64,000 bases of DNA from Prauserella aidingensis. Lineage in GTDB: Bacteria > Actinomycetota > Actinomycetes > Mycobacteriales > Pseudonocardiaceae. Below are positions 9,344 through 17,401 of the stretch, piece by piece. Each line of letters opens with the position of its first letter. The stretch's first letter is position 1. The DNA lies in NCBI RefSeq assembly GCF_024171865.1, contig NZ_JAMTCN010000028.1, positions 1-64,000 of the forward strand, written 5' to 3'. Made by a program: the position numbers and the translations under genes. The notes under the pieces are model-generated. The model had not been told where the DNA came from. It ran no database searches and saw nothing but the letters and a program-made list of their open reading frames with translations.

Positions 9344-9348
9344 CGGCC

Positions 9349-9750
9349 CTACGCCGGTTCCGGGGCCGCGGTGGCGATCTGGATCAGGTTGCCGCAGGTG
9401 TCGTCGAGCACGGCGGTCGTCACCGGGCCCATCTCGACGGGCGGCTGGGTGAACTCCACGCCGAGTGCGATCAGCCGCGCGTACTCGGCGTGCACGTCGT
9501 CGACGGTGAACGCGGCGAGCGGGATGCCGTCGGCGCGCAGCGCGTCCCGGTAGGGCTGCACCGCGGGGTGGCCGGACGGTTCGAGGAGCAGTTCCGTGCC
9601 CTTCGGGTTCTCCGGCGACACGACGGTCAGCCAGCGCGCGCCGCCGCCCATGTCCACGTCGTGCTTGGTGCGGAAGCCCAGGACGTCGGTGTAGAAGCGG
9701 TGGGCTTTCTCCTGGTCGTCGACGAAGACGCTCGTCAGCTCGATCCGCAT
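9349..9750 (-). CDS. VOC-family (glyoxalase/bleomycin-resistance fold) protein
   Basis: A 133-residue VOC-fold protein with two beta-alpha-beta-beta-beta modules (RIELTSVFVDDQEKAHRFY... and AAFTVDDVHAEYARL...). Candidate metal-ligand positions are the E of GTELLLEP and the tail residues in DTCGNLIQIA. The open frame continues upstream to 9900, but MRIELTSV at 9750 is the natural family start. It follows the ArsR gene on the same strand after about 30 bases, and this ArsR-VOC pairing is common in actinomycetes. Substrate unknown. Confidence 0.8.
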   Translation of the reverse strand: MRIELTSVFVDDQEKAHRFYTDVLGFRTKHDVDMGGGARWLTVVSPENPKGTELLLEPSGHPAVQPYRDALRADGIPLAAFTVDDVHAEYARLIALGVEFTQPPVEMGPVTTAVLDDTCGNLIQIATAAPEPA

Positions 9751-9782
9751 GGTCGGCTCCGTTTCGGTGTCGGGTCGGTGTG

Positions 9783-10154
9783 TCAGGTCGCCGGTCGCTC
9801 GCCGGTCGGGCCGGTGGCGGCCGTGCCGGTGGCGGCCGTGTCGGTGGTTGCGGGATCGGCCGACGGGTCGGCCGGTGGTGCCGTGGGCCGGTCGAGCCAC
9901 CGCACCGCGATCTGTTCGAGCGGTGCGGTGTCCAGGTAGTGGTACTTGTACCGGCCGTCGCGCCGGGTCTCGACCAGGCCGGCGGCCTCGAGGACGTCGA
10001 GGTGCTGCGAGATCGCCTGCCTGGACGAGGCGAGCCCGTGTTTCGTCGACAGTCGGCCGCAGAGTTCGAACAACGTCTGGCCGGTGCGTTCGGTCAGTTC
10101 GTCGAGGATCGTCCTCCGGGTCGGATCGGCGAGTGCCTTGAAGACGTCGGCCAC
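9783..10154 (-). CDS. ArsR-family transcriptional regulator
   Basis: A 123-residue winged-helix repressor. From the GTG start it reads VADVFKALADPTRRTIL, then GQTLFELCGRLS, the recognition helix in SSRQAISQHLDVLEAAGL, and the wing in RRDGRYKYHYLD. It lacks the ELCVC metal box of true arsenic sensors and so belongs to the SdpR/BigR-like group. The C-terminal 30 residues are Ala/Thr/Pro-rich and probably disordered. The start is nearly leaderless, and an inverted repeat 15 bases before it is a likely autoregulatory operator. It leads a two-gene operon with the VOC protein. Confidence 0.88.
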   Translation of the reverse strand: MADVFKALADPTRRTILDELTERTGQTLFELCGRLSTKHGLASSRQAISQHLDVLEAAGLVETRRDGRYKYHYLDTAPLEQIAVRWLDRPTAPPADPSADPATTDTAATGTAATGPTGERPAT

Positions 10155-10168
10155 ACCGACGACAATAG

Positions 10169-10184
10169 GCAAGCAGGCACTTGC
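10169..10184. promoter_or_regulatory. Inverted repeat before arsR gene, likely ArsR operator
   Basis: GCAAG-6-CTTGC on the + strand, directly upstream of the arsR-type start at 10154. ArsR-family repressors often bind such short dyads overlapping their own promoter. The assignment is inferred from symmetry and position. Confidence 0.45.
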
Positions 10185-10206
10185 ATGTAAACGGCCGCGG
10201 CGAGCC

Positions 10207-10836
10207 TCAGCCGAACACCTCGTCCCACGCGGCGGCGACCTGGTGCGCGCACGTCTCCGGTGTGACCCCGCCGACGCCGGTGCCGAGCCCGGGCAGTGCG
10301 ATCGTGCTGACGACGGCGCGCAGCGGCACCGCTCCGCCGCCGGCCTCGTCCGCCGGGTCGACCCCGTCGGCGCCTTCGGTGGTGTCGGCCGTGCCCTCGG
10401 CCCACAGCGTGAACACGGCCTTCGCCGCGAGGTAGGGATGCACGGTGTCCGGGGGCAGCTGCTCACCGGGTTCGCGCATGGTCGGTGCGCTGATCAGCCA
10501 CGTGGGCATCGGCTCCCCGGTCGGCACGGCGAGCGCTTCGCCGACGGGCAGCTCTCCACCGTGGTAGGCCAGCACCGCGCTCCGCACGCGCTGTTCGATG
10601 CCGGGAAACGCCTTGGCGTACATCGCGTCGATGCCCCCGCGCATCCAGCCGTACGAGTTGGCGGGGCTGACGACGGCGTCCGCACCGACGTCGAGCACCG
10701 AGCCGTGGTGGACGCTCACCGGTCCGGAGACCTTGCCCGCCACCGACTCCCACGCACGGGCCAACGGCTCGTCGACTGCGCACAGCACGACCTCCGGTGC
10801 GGCCGGTCGGCGGTCTGCACCGGTCACGTCAGCCAC
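10207..10836 (-). CDS. Macro-domain protein
   Basis: A 209-residue protein that is almost wholly a macro domain, a fold that binds or hydrolyses ADP-ribose derivatives. Family features are VHHGSVLDVGADAVVSPANS near residues 38-57 (the D-A-x-V-x-x-A/P-N strand-loop), the GWMRGGIDAMYAKAFPGIE loop, and the C-terminal LPGLGTGVGGVTPE phosphate loop. There is a GTG start at 10836. A longer open frame exists to 11760 but runs antisense to pheA. It diverges from pheA by 120 bases. Likely a mono-ADP-ribosyl or ADP-ribose-metabolite enzyme; no ADP-ribosyltransferase partner is adjacent. Confidence 0.8.
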   Translation of the reverse strand: MADVTGADRRPAAPEVVLCAVDEPLARAWESVAGKVSGPVSVHHGSVLDVGADAVVSPANSYGWMRGGIDAMYAKAFPGIEQRVRSAVLAYHGGELPVGEALAVPTGEPMPTWLISAPTMREPGEQLPPDTVHPYLAAKAVFTLWAEGTADTTEGADGVDPADEAGGGAVPLRAVVSTIALPGLGTGVGGVTPETCAHQVAAAWDEVFG

Positions 10837-10956
10837 ACCATTCCACGTTATATGGGTGCCTGATTCGGCGGTCACCCGTCCAGGATCGCAAATACTCGCG
10901 AGTTGTGTAACGGGCTGTGGGAGTGAACATTTTCGCGATCGGTAACCTTGCCGGTT

Positions 10957-11868
10957 GTGGTACGCATAGCGTTCTTCGGTCCGGAAGGCACTTTCACCGA
11001 GCAGGCGGCGCGGAATCTCGCCTGCGGTGATCAGCTGTTCCCGGTGGAGACAATCCCAGCAGCTTTCGACGCCGTTCGCAGCGGCGCGGCCGAGGGCGCG
11101 TGCGTGCCCGTCGAGAATTCCGTCGAGGGCCCCGTCACGGCGACACTCGACAGCGCCGTCACCGGCGACCCCCTCGTGGCGGTCGCCGAGGCGCTGCTCC
11201 CGATCCGGTTCAGTGTCCTGACCCGCGCCGACGCGCCCGATCCGCCGCGCACCGTCGCCAGCCACCCTCACGCGCTGGCGCAGGTCCGTGGCTGGCTGGA
11301 AGAACACCTGCCCGGCGCCGAGCACCGGGTGGCGTCGTCGACGGCGGGAGCCGCGGTGGGCGTGCTCGAGGGTCGGTACGACGCCGCGGTGGTCGCACCG
11401 GTCGCCGTGGAGCACTACCCGCTGCGCGTGCTGGCCACGGACGTCGCCGACCTGGCCGACGCGCGCACCCGCTTCCTCCTGTTGCGCAGGCCGGGCGGAC
11501 TGCCCGAGCCGACGGGTGCCGACCGGACGTCGATCGTCGTGGCCGCGGCCAACCGCACCGGTTCGCTCGCGGGCCTGCTCGCCGAGCTCGCCATGCGCGG
11601 TATCAACCTCACGCGTCTCGACGCCAGGCCGGTCAAGGGCGACTACGGCACCTACCGGTTCTTCTTCGACTTCGAAGGTCACGTCGCCGAGCCGCGCATC
11701 GCCGACGCCCTCGCCGCGCTGCGCAGGCGTTCCACCGAGGTGCGGTTCCTCGGTTCGCACCCGCGCGCCGACGGTGTGGCCGCCACGCTCGAACCCGGCG
11801 CGGGTAACGACGACTTCGCCGCGGCCGACGCCTGGGTGGAGGCCGTCAGGAAGGGAGAACTCGCGTGA
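10957..11868 (+). CDS. pheA: Prephenate dehydratase
   Basis: A 303-residue monofunctional prephenate dehydratase (prephenate to phenylpyruvate, phenylalanine synthesis). The catalytic domain begins VVRIAFFGPEGTFTEQAA and contains the VPVENSVEGPVTATLD motif and the TRFLLLRR strand that carries the T-R-F catalytic pair. A C-terminal ACT domain (about 190-275; TGSLAGLLAELAMRGINLTRLDARPVKG) should bind phenylalanine for feedback control. GTG at 10957 is taken as the start; a TTG three codons earlier is also in frame. It overlaps the phosphatase gene by 4 bases (GTGA). Confidence 0.95.
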   Translation: MVRIAFFGPEGTFTEQAARNLACGDQLFPVETIPAAFDAVRSGAAEGACVPVENSVEGPVTATLDSAVTGDPLVAVAEALLPIRFSVLTRADAPDPPRTVASHPHALAQVRGWLEEHLPGAEHRVASSTAGAAVGVLEGRYDAAVVAPVAVEHYPLRVLATDVADLADARTRFLLLRRPGGLPEPTGADRTSIVVAAANRTGSLAGLLAELAMRGINLTRLDARPVKGDYGTYRFFFDFEGHVAEPRIADALAALRRRSTEVRFLGSHPRADGVAATLEPGAGNDDFAAADAWVEAVRKGELA

Positions 11869-12482
11869 GGCTGTATCTGGTGCGGCACGCCCAGAGTGAG
11901 GCGAACGTCCGCAAGATCCTCGACACCGCGTTGCCGGGGCCGCCGCTGACCGACCTGGGCAGGCAGCAGGCCCACGACCTGGCGGCCCGACTGGGCGAGG
12001 AGCCCATCGCGGCGGTGTACGCCTCGCACGCCACGCGCGCCCAGCAGACCGCCCGGCCGTTGGCGGACGCGCTGTCGCTCGACGTGACGCCGCTTCCCGG
12101 CGTGCACGAGGTCAGCGTCGGCGACCTCGAAGGCCGCGGCGACCAGGAGGCGCTCGAGCTGTACGGCAAGGTCGTCCGGCAGTGGCTCGACGGGCGGCTG
12201 GACGTGCCGTTGCCCGGCGGCGAGACCGGCGACGACGTGCGCAAGCGGTACGTCGAGGCGATCAGCGGGCTCCGCAGCAGGCACTACGGCTCCGACGAGG
12301 CGGTCGTCGTGGTGAGTCACGGTGGTGCGATCCGGTTCGGCGCCGAATGGCTGGCGGGGAATGTGACCTCCGACATCGCCGACAACGGTCTGCTGCCCAA
12401 CACCGCGGTCGTCCGGTTGGACGCCGACGCGAGCGGCGGCTGGCGTTGCTCCGAATGGGCGGGTATCGCCGTCGGGAATTGA
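11865..12482 (+). CDS. Histidine phosphatase-family (phosphoglycerate-mutase-like) protein
   Basis: A 205-residue branch-1 histidine phosphatase. The catalytic RHG-type motif is LVRHAQSEAN with His at residue 8. The second arginine lies in ASHATRAQQTARPLA, the acid in the EVSVGDLEG segment, and the second catalytic histidine in VVVVSHGGAIR. The GTG start overlaps the pheA stop, so the two are translationally coupled. Pairing with pheA is conserved in mycobacteria, where the downstream gene is likewise a PGM-like phosphatase. Substrate not determinable. Confidence 0.9.
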   Translation: MRLYLVRHAQSEANVRKILDTALPGPPLTDLGRQQAHDLAARLGEEPIAAVYASHATRAQQTARPLADALSLDVTPLPGVHEVSVGDLEGRGDQEALELYGKVVRQWLDGRLDVPLPGGETGDDVRKRYVEAISGLRSRHYGSDEAVVVVSHGGAIRFGAEWLAGNVTSDIADNGLLPNTAVVRLDADASGGWRCSEWAGIAVGN

Positions 12483-12802
12483 TTTCCGCGCCCGGGCCTG
12501 GGGCGGTGCGCAAAGGTCCGCCGCGGTGGTGTGGAGTGCCTCCCGGACGGTGTCCTCACCGCAAAGCTGCGGTATCGAACGGGTGAAACCGGCACGGCTG
12601 CGGTTCGGGAAAGTGCTGCTGAACACATCCCGCGTCGTTCGGGGGAAGGTTGCGGGGAAGTGGCCGGGAACCGCTGTCGCCCCATTTGCCGACGGCCGTT
12701 AATTGTTATCCCACCTTGACCCCCTGCGGGAAAGTTCCGCGCAACCGAAGCGTGCGTGAAACGTCTTCCGGGTAGCCGAGATTCCGGCAAGGGAGGCGCG
12801 TG
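12483..12802. other. Intergenic region before lipoprotein gene
   Basis: About 320 bases without a supported gene. It should hold the promoter of the DUF4232 lipoprotein gene. The last 100 bases are visibly less G+C-rich (GTTAATTGTTATCCC near 12700), consistent with a promoter. No hairpin terminator or repeat was recognised. Confidence 0.4.
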
Positions 12803-13555
12803 ATGAACAAGATTCGTGAAACCGCTTCGCACAAGTCGCTCGTCGCGGGGGCGGCGATTCTGGCCCTCGTTCTCGCCGGTTGTGGTGGACCGCCGGGAAC
12901 GTCCGATGCATCCGGGGAGGGGCAGCAGGCGCCGTCGGCCGCACCCGCCGCGAACGGCCCCGGAGACTCGTCCACCACGGCAGACGCAGGCACGTCCGAC
13001 GCCGGCGCCCGCGGCGGCTCGGGCGACCGGTCGGGCGGTGACGACTCCCGCAGTGACGACTCGGGCGGTGACGCTCCTCGCCAGGACGCGCCGAAACAGG
13101 CGGTGCCGTCCGGTGACCGGGGCGGATCCGCCGGCACCTGCCTCGCCGCCGACCTCGAACTCGCACTCGGCGCTGGGGAGGGCACCGCGGGCACGCACTA
13201 CCGTCCGCTGCGCTTCACCAACGTGTCCGACTCGCCGTGTGTGATCCACGGCTTCCCCGGCGTCTCGTACGTCGCGGGCGACGACGGTCATCAGGTCGGC
13301 ACCGCCGCCTACCGCACCGGCGCGAAGGGCGACCCGGTGACGCTCCGGCCGGGCAGCACCGCGCACGCCGACGTCGGGTTCGTGCAGGTCCGCAACTACG
13401 ACCCGGCCGAGTGCAAGCCGACCCCGGTCCGCGGCCTCCGGGTGTACCCGCCGCACGAGACGAACTCGATGTACGTCCGCGCTCCTGGCACGGGGTGCGC
13501 CGAGTTCCCCGACGGGCAGCAACTCACCGTCGCGACCGTCGAGCCCGGCCGCTGA
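12803..13555 (+). CDS. DUF4232-domain lipoprotein
   Basis: A 250-residue secreted lipoprotein. The signal sequence ends in a lipobox LVLAGC with Cys27 as the predicted lipidated residue. Residues 28-105 are a disordered Gly/Ser/Asp/Ala-rich linker. Residues 112-250 form a DUF4232 domain with four cysteines probably in two disulfides (GTCLAAD, SPCVIHGFPGVSYV, AECKPTP, GTGCAEF). GGGAGG lies 6 bases before the chosen ATG; a GTG one codon earlier is possible. The role is unknown; the family is common at the actinomycete cell surface. Confidence 0.85.
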   Translation: MNKIRETASHKSLVAGAAILALVLAGCGGPPGTSDASGEGQQAPSAAPAANGPGDSSTTADAGTSDAGARGGSGDRSGGDDSRSDDSGGDAPRQDAPKQAVPSGDRGGSAGTCLAADLELALGAGEGTAGTHYRPLRFTNVSDSPCVIHGFPGVSYVAGDDGHQVGTAAYRTGAKGDPVTLRPGSTAHADVGFVQVRNYDPAECKPTPVRGLRVYPPHETNSMYVRAPGTGCAEFPDGQQLTVATVEPGR

Positions 13556-13636
13556 CGGACGGCGGTGCGGCCCGCGGGCGCCGGTGGCGGCCGGTGCCCG
13601 CGGCCGTGCGCCGTGCGGCGGACGTGTCGCGGCTGC

Positions 13637-14908
13637 TCAGGCCCGGCTGCGCCGGCTGCCCGCTCGGCGGTCCAGCAGCAGGACCGCGGTGATCGTGACG
13701 ACACCGAGCGCGATCTGGCAGGCGCCGGAGAACGCGAACGTCGCGCTCGTCGAGCCCAGCAGGGTCGTCAACAGTCCGCCGAGCAGGGCGCCGACGGGCA
13801 GCATGCCCCACACCACGGCGCGCCACACGCCGAGCACCCTGCCCAGCAGCTCGGCGGGCACGAGGCGGTGGCGCGTCGTGGCCAGCAGCACGTTGGCGAC
13901 GACGACGGCGCCCGCGAAGACCCCGAACAGCACGGCACTGACGACGGGCTGGGCCGACAGGCCCATCGCGACGAACGCGCCGCCGGCCGCAGCCATCGAC
14001 CAGGCGAGGACGTGGCGACCGCGGAACCGGTCGACCAGCCGCGACGCGACCGCCGCGCCCGCCAGTCCGCCGATGCCGCCCACGAGGCCGAACACGCCGA
14101 AGGCCGCCTCGGTGAGGGAGAGGTCCTCGAGCGCGTACAGCACCAGCTGGGCCTGCGCGAGCTCCGAGGTCAACGCCAGCCCGCCCGCGGCGACGACGAG
14201 TCGCCACATGACCGGGTCGCGAACGAGCCAGCGCAGGCCGTCGGCGAGGTCGGAGCGCAGCGTGGCGGTGGGCCGGTCCTGCGTCTCGGGTGAGGACCGC
14301 TGCGGGCGGAAGCTGCCCGCCAACGCGAGGAGCAGCGCCGCGCCGATCGCGAACGACGCCGACGTCAGCAGGAACGGGAACGCCGCGAACACCGCGAACG
14401 TGAGACTGCCCAGCGGCCCGCCCGCGAACGTCTGCCCCACGATCTCGGTGGCCTGCAGCTTGCTGTTGGCACCCGACAGGCCGTTGCTGTCCACCACCGA
14501 CGGGATCAGCACGTTCGCCGCGCTGTCGGCCACGACCTCCGCCACGCCCACAACGAGCGCGCCGACGTAGATCAGCCATATCGACGCCGAGTCCGTCAGC
14601 ACCAGCACGGTCATGCCGCCGATCGCAGCCGCCCGCGCGGTGTTGGCCAGCACGATCGCCTTGCGCCGGTCGACGCGGTCCAGCAGCGCACCCGCCAGCA
14701 CCGCGAGCAGCAGCCACGGCAGGAACTGGGCGGCCGACAGCCCGGCGATCAACACCGGGTCGCGCGTGACCGTGGCGGCGAGGAGGGGGAAAGCGACCTT
14801 GGCGATACCGTCGCCGAGGTTGGCGGCGAGGTTGGCGCCCAGCAGCAGGGGTAGGCCGCGGCGGGCGGGGGCCGGAGAAGTCACTGTTGTGGTCGAGTCG
14901 TGCGCCAT
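13637..14908 (-). CDS. MFS transporter (EntS/enterobactin-exporter-like)
   Basis: A 423-residue major facilitator with 12 predicted membrane helices. The N-terminal half begins LPLLLGANLAANLGDGIAKV, and the loop 2-3 signature is LLDRVDRRKAIVLANT. The central cytoplasmic loop (SSPETQDRPTATL) separates the two six-helix halves. The closest family known to me is the EntS-like group (MFS_3), which exports siderophores or drugs. No siderophore genes are adjacent, so the substrate is open. It stands alone on the minus strand. Confidence 0.85.
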   Translation of the reverse strand: MAHDSTTTVTSPAPARRGLPLLLGANLAANLGDGIAKVAFPLLAATVTRDPVLIAGLSAAQFLPWLLLAVLAGALLDRVDRRKAIVLANTARAAAIGGMTVLVLTDSASIWLIYVGALVVGVAEVVADSAANVLIPSVVDSNGLSGANSKLQATEIVGQTFAGGPLGSLTFAVFAAFPFLLTSASFAIGAALLLALAGSFRPQRSSPETQDRPTATLRSDLADGLRWLVRDPVMWRLVVAAGGLALTSELAQAQLVLYALEDLSLTEAAFGVFGLVGGIGGLAGAAVASRLVDRFRGRHVLAWSMAAAGGAFVAMGLSAQPVVSAVLFGVFAGAVVVANVLLATTRHRLVPAELLGRVLGVWRAVVWGMLPVGALLGGLLTTLLGSTSATFAFSGACQIALGVVTITAVLLLDRRAGSRRSRA

Positions 14909-15010
14909 CGTGTTCGAGCAGAGCGTGCCGGGGCGGCAACCGCCAGTAATCCTACCCTTTCGGGCGAACGTCGCAGAGCGAATCGCGACTTTCGCAGGGG
15001 GCCGGGTGGA

Positions 15011-15361
15011 TCAGCCCCAGCCCAGCTCGTGCAGTTTCGCGTCGTCGATGCCGAAATGGTGCGCGATCTCGTGCACCACGGTGATCAGCACTTCTTCGAC
15101 GACGTCGTCCTCGGTGTCGCAGATGCTCAGGATCGGCCCACGGTAGATCGAGATGCGGTCCGGCAGGACACCGCCGTAGTCGTGACCGCGGTCGGGGAGC
15201 GCGACGCCGTGGTACAGCCCGAGGATGTCGGGTTCTTCCTCGTTGTGTTCCTCGACGAGCACGACGACGTTGTCCATCGCGCTCGCGAACTGCTCCGGAA
15301 CCCGGTCGAGTGCGGACGCGACGAGCTCCTCGAAGCGCTCCAGCGGCATGTCGACGGCCAC
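15011..15361 (-). CDS. Zincin-like metallopeptidase family protein
   Basis: A 116-residue protein of the minimal zincin family typified by Acel_2062 (DUF1025). The HExxH motif is VVHEIAHHFGIDD near residue 96, and the conserved N-terminus MPLERFEELVASALD and ISIYRGPI strand are present. The family keeps the zinc ligands but its peptidase activity is largely untested. It lies 6 bases after the septum-formation gene on the same strand, so the two are probably co-transcribed. Confidence 0.9.
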   Translation of the reverse strand: MAVDMPLERFEELVASALDRVPEQFASAMDNVVVLVEEHNEEEPDILGLYHGVALPDRGHDYGGVLPDRISIYRGPILSICDTEDDVVEEVLITVVHEIAHHFGIDDAKLHELGWG

Positions 15362-15367
15362 GGGCGG

Positions 15368-16570
15368 TCAGCCCCCGTTCCCGTCGCCGCTCACGTCGCC
15401 GCCGATGTCGACGCCGGCGTCACCCCCGATGTCGACACCCGCTCCACCGGAGTCGGACCCCGAGCCCGTGTCGCCGCCGCTGCCCTCGGACCCGCTGCCC
15501 TCGGACCCGCTGCCGTCGCCCGAGCCGTCAGAGCCACCGCCGTTGCTGCCGTCGGAGCCGGACTCGCCGTCCGACTCCTGTGACGAGTTGTCGCCGCCGC
15601 CCTGCGACGGTCGGGGTGTCGTCTCGGCGTCCTTCGACACGCTGCCGCGGATCGACGCCAGTCCGCTCTTGTCCTCGAGGAGCGCCCCGACCTTGCAGTT
15701 CACGAGCTTCGAGCCCGCCTGCCAGCTCTCCTTCGTGCGGGTGTCCCACGCGGTGATCAGGCCCTGTTTGCGCAGGTCGGCGTCTCCGGAGTAGTCGTCG
15801 GCGAGCTTGTTGCACCGCTTGTCGAGGAACTCGTTCTGCTCCTTCTGCGACGGGAACGCCTCGTACTCCTCGCCCAGGTCGACGACAGCGACCATCTCGT
15901 ACGAGTGCGGCTCGGCGCAGTCGACGGGATCGCCCGGTGACTTGTCCTCGATGCCGAGGCAGGTGCCCTTCTCCCACACGTTCGACTGGTCGATCTCGGC
16001 GGCGGGCGCCTCGAGGGGCTGCAGGGAACCGCCTGGTGCGGTGCGCTGGAGGCCGCAGTGCATCCGCCGGTCGCCGGAGTTCCACTGGCGCTCGTCGGGC
16101 TGCAGCAGTCCGAGGCTGAGCTTGCCCTCCGGGTCCAGCGGCCCGTCGAGGTAGTCGCGGGCCTTCTGGCCGCAGCGTTGCGTGGTGAGCGTGCGCCACG
16201 TCGCCGCGTCGGGAATCGGGGCGTTGCGCCCGTACTGGTCGGAGATGTCGACCGAGCCGATGACCTCGAACAGGTGCGGCCGGGAACAGTCGACCTCGCG
16301 GATGTCGGCCGCGTCGGCGGCCTGCCAGGTCAGACAGGTGCCCGCGGGGGAGCTGAACGCCTCGTAGCGGGCCTGCGCGGCCTTCTCCGCGCGGGCCTCG
16401 GTGCGTTCCTCCTCGGTCTCGAATCCCCAGCCCAGCAGCCACGAGAGCGACATCGCGGCGATGGCGCCCACGAACACACCCGCGACCAGGACACGGGTGC
16501 GGCGCGCAGATTTCGTGCGCGTCGGCTTCTCCGGATGGAACCGGCGGGGCTCTTCGGACATCCATTCCAT
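15368..16570 (-). CDS. Septum formation-family membrane-anchored protein
   Basis: A 400-residue protein with a short cytoplasmic N-terminus, one membrane anchor (about 27-49; VLVAGVFVGAIAAMSLSWLLG) and an extracellular part. The latter holds two related cysteine-containing repeats (GTCLTWQAADAADIREVDCSRPHLFEVIG and, in the second copy, GTCLGIEDK followed by VDCAEPHSYEMVAVVDL), the pattern of the Septum_form family. The last 80 residues are a Gly/Ser/Asp-rich low-complexity tail ending in repeats of GVDIGGD. ATG at 16570 is used; ATG at 16561 is an alternative. It is followed closely by the zincin gene. Confidence 0.82.
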   Translation of the reverse strand: MEWMSEEPRRFHPEKPTRTKSARRTRVLVAGVFVGAIAAMSLSWLLGWGFETEEERTEARAEKAAQARYEAFSSPAGTCLTWQAADAADIREVDCSRPHLFEVIGSVDISDQYGRNAPIPDAATWRTLTTQRCGQKARDYLDGPLDPEGKLSLGLLQPDERQWNSGDRRMHCGLQRTAPGGSLQPLEAPAAEIDQSNVWEKGTCLGIEDKSPGDPVDCAEPHSYEMVAVVDLGEEYEAFPSQKEQNEFLDKRCNKLADDYSGDADLRKQGLITAWDTRTKESWQAGSKLVNCKVGALLEDKSGLASIRGSVSKDAETTPRPSQGGGDNSSQESDGESGSDGSNGGGSDGSGDGSGSEGSGSEGSGGDTGSGSDSGGAGVDIGGDAGVDIGGDVSGDGNGG

Positions 16571-16683
16571 GATGCCTGCTCGTGACAGCGGTTGCGCGCG
16601 GGTCGCTAGGGTTGGAACCGACCTCGGACGGGTGATGGCCCGGCGGTCGGGTGAACGGAGCCGGCGGCCGGACCGGGTCGGAG

Positions 16684-16780
16684 GGACAAGGCCGCCAACA
16701 GGACGTCGTCACAGGGACGCCGTCAACGGGACGGCGCCGTCACAGCGACGGCGCCGCCAACAGGACAAGGTGCCGACATG
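16684..16780. repeat. Degenerate 13-18 bp tandem repeats before the ygiB-like gene
   Basis: Six imperfect units occupy the leader of the ygiB-like gene. Each runs GGAC (or GCGAC), then a GCC/GTC core, then CAACA or CACA; examples are GGACAAGGCCGCCAACA and GGACGGCGCCGTCACA. Units vary from 13 to 18 bases, so they keep no reading frame. The array ends about 15 bases before the start codon at 16795. Confidence 0.6.
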
Positions 16781-16794
16781 TGGAGCCTTCGGGA

Positions 16795-17397
16795 ATGAGC
16801 GACGAGAACAACACGGCTGGGGGGTCGCCGGGCGGCCCGGAGCCACAGGGGCCACAGGGGCAGATGCGGTTCCAGGATCCGTCGAGCACGGAGCCGCGTG
16901 AGCCGACGTTGGCCGAGCAGCGGGCGCGCCAGCAGGCGGTGGTCGCCGAGCAGGAACGGGCGGCGCAGGCCGAACAGGCGCGGATCGCGGCGGAGCAGAA
17001 GTCGGACACCCGGCGCAAGCTGTTCATCGGCAGCGGTGTCGGGCTGGGCCTGGTCGGCCTGGTCGCGGGCTGGTACCTCGTCAAGCCCGAAGAGGTCACC
17101 GCGGTCTGCACCGACGCCGACGGCACGGTTGTCTCCGACGACGACTACTGCGACGAGGACTACGTCGAGAGTCACGGCGGCTACACCAGCGGCGGGTTCA
17201 TGTTCCTGCCGATGCCGGGCGGTGGTTACCAGCAGTACCGCTACAACTACGGTGGCAGCGGCACCCCCGGGACCCAGGTGCAGGGCGGTTCGTACACCAA
17301 GCCCGGCGGGGCCAACATCTCCACGCGGTCGGGCAAGACCGTCCAGCGGGGCGGGTTCGGCGTCAGCGGCGGCAGCTTCGGCAAGAGCGGAGCCTGA
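16795..17397 (+). CDS. YgiB (DUF1190)-like membrane-anchored protein
   Basis: A 200-residue protein with a Gln/Ala/Arg-rich helical N-terminus, one membrane segment (about 76-96; KLFIGSGVGLGLVGLVAGWYLV) and a short extracellular domain with two cysteines (Cys105 and Cys119). Its Gly/Ser/Tyr-rich tail ends RGGFGVSGGSFGKSG. This layout resembles E. coli YgiB (DUF1190), which is encoded beside the glutathionylspermidine-synthase-like YgiC, as here. GGAG lies 9 bases before the ATG. The same frame is open upstream to 16651 but only through repeats. The match rests on architecture and neighbours. Confidence 0.6.
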   Translation: MSDENNTAGGSPGGPEPQGPQGQMRFQDPSSTEPREPTLAEQRARQQAVVAEQERAAQAEQARIAAEQKSDTRRKLFIGSGVGLGLVGLVAGWYLVKPEEVTAVCTDADGTVVSDDDYCDEDYVESHGGYTSGGFMFLPMPGGGYQQYRYNYGGSGTPGTQVQGGSYTKPGGANISTRSGKTVQRGGFGVSGGSFGKSGA

Positions 17398-17401
17398 CCC
17401 G

